DNA from: Micractinium sp. NFX-FRZ
Taxonomy: Eukaryota > Chlorophyta > Trebouxiophyceae > Chlorellales > Chlorellaceae
Direction of reading: 5' to 3'
Assembly: GCA_029339195.1 (NCBI GenBank)
Contig: JAPTJF010000048.1
Coordinates: 1-64,000, forward strand
Length of the DNA: 64,000 bases
The notes below the pieces were generated by a model. That model saw nothing but the letters and a program-made list of their open reading frames with translations. It did no database searches and was not told the origin of the DNA. Position 1 is the first letter of the stretch; every line of letters starts with the position of its first letter. Below, in pieces: positions 63,102-64,000 of the stretch. A program made the position numbers and the translations under genes.

Positions 63102-64000
63102 ATGGGCGATTCACGTAGCGAGCTCAGCGATTACTCGGATTACAGCTACGACTCAGGCGCGCCATCGACTATCGCAGACCTGTTGCAACGGTTCACTATT
63201 GATATAAAGCCCGAGATCACACTGAAGCTACGATCACAGTGCGTTTCCACCCGTCGGGGGCCGGTGGCCAAGTTGGGCGCCGCTCTGCCTCTGTGCGCGC
63301 CCTGTGCCTGCAGCGGCAGGAATCGTGGCAAGGAGCCAGGTGCCGCCCGCCGGATGCCCTGGCCTGCGCCGCAGCCCACCGCTGCAGGTAGCTCTCCGGC
63401 CTGCCACCCGCCGCCCGCCTCGTTCGCCCTCTGTGCTCTGCACTGCCACCCGCTGCAGGGTTGGCCCAGTGATTCTGGGTGCTGACCTCACGCGCATCAC
63501 GGGAGCCAAGAGCAATGTGGGGGCCCTTGTGGTGAGTCGCAGCTGGCCGCTGCTTGCGCTTCCCTGCTGCCCGGGTGGCGGCCGGGTACGGCGCGCCGCA
63601 GCGCTCTGCCCTGCTTCCTGGGTGCGTCGCTCCGCTCACCACTCCGTCTGCCCCGCCCTGAATGGCATGCCCCTGTTGGATCATCGCCGTCTCAGCCTCC
63701 GCCCACCATGCGCATTCTCTGCCAAGGCGGACCCGCCTCCCTGCCGCCCAGCCGTGTCCTCCCTCATTTGCCGCACCCCTCCCGTCCTGCCCTGCTTGCT
63801 GGCTCCTTCCCTGAAAGCGTTGAGGCCTCCCCGGCGATCCCTTGAAACCCAACCAGCCCTGGCGCCAGCGCCTGCCTACAACTGACCCCATCCCACCTGT
63901 GCCCACCTCCCTCCACGTTGCCCCCCCGCCAGATCAAGCCCTCCAACCCCAACCAGCCCTGGCGCCGCCTGCGCATGGACAACACCGGCACGCTGACGCT
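63102..64000 (+). CDS. N-terminal part of an unidentified protein (cut by window end)
   Basis: Exon 1 (63102 to about 63239) encodes MGDSRSELSDYSDYSYDSGA, then ADLLQRFTIDIKPEITLKLR. It joins in phase to an exon at about 63461-63531 (VGPVILGADLTRITGAKSNV) and to one starting about 63933 (IKPSNPNQPWRRLRMDNTGT). The last runs off the end of the window. The alternating hydrophobic-polar pattern suggests beta strands, as in a beta-barrel or jelly-roll fold. There is no signal or transit peptide; the N-terminus is acidic and Ser/Tyr-rich. I do not recognise the family. The gene diverges from SBP-box gene C. Confidence 0.6.

Overview
This is a nuclear window from a green alga, most likely a trebouxiophyte of the Chlorella/Micractinium type. 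The signs are very high GC, short exons cut by many 100-350 bp GT-AG introns, TGTAA poly(A) signals 3' of several genes, two interstitial blocks of the plant/Chlorella-type telomere repeat TTTAGGG, and proteins with chloroplast transit peptides. No prokaryotic, organellar, viral, rRNA or tRNA feature was recognised. Exon models were built by hand from reading frame, splice consensus and phase; starts are the least certain part.

Layout: the tail of a plus-strand gene (1-60) is followed by about 2 kb with no supported gene. Two small plus-strand genes follow: a two-helix membrane protein (2149-3412) and a coiled-coil protein (3845-4949). A 14 kb SMC6 gene lies on the minus strand (5836-19921); its first two exons encode a Tudor-like domain, and its Walker B motif sits on a 15-nt microexon. 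Divergent from it is a secreted, Cys-rich VMO-I-like protein (20773-24235), then a chloroplast Rieske [2Fe-2S] protein (24775-26429), then a 14 kb gene for a large protein with a PBZ-like poly(ADP-ribose)-binding finger, an RRM and a C-terminal C3HC4 RING (27041-40940). Converging on that is an SBP2-like L7Ae protein (42694-46070, minus), divergent from a chloroplast alpha/beta hydrolase (47120-51085). Three SBP-box transcription-factor genes follow head to tail on the minus strand (52332-62176). The start of an unrecognised plus-strand gene closes the window (63102 on).

Two genes bear on genome maintenance: SMC6 belongs to the SMC5/6 complex, and the PBZ/RRM/RING protein looks like a candidate ADP-ribose-reading ubiquitin ligase. 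SBP2 implies a working selenocysteine pathway.

The most unusual property is not a gene. In at least five of the genes, introns carry one to three diverged tandem copies of the adjacent exon edge together with its splice site, spaced about 50-170 bp apart. They look like tandem duplications of exon-intron junctions and may record how introns are born or lengthened in this lineage, or may supply competing splice sites.
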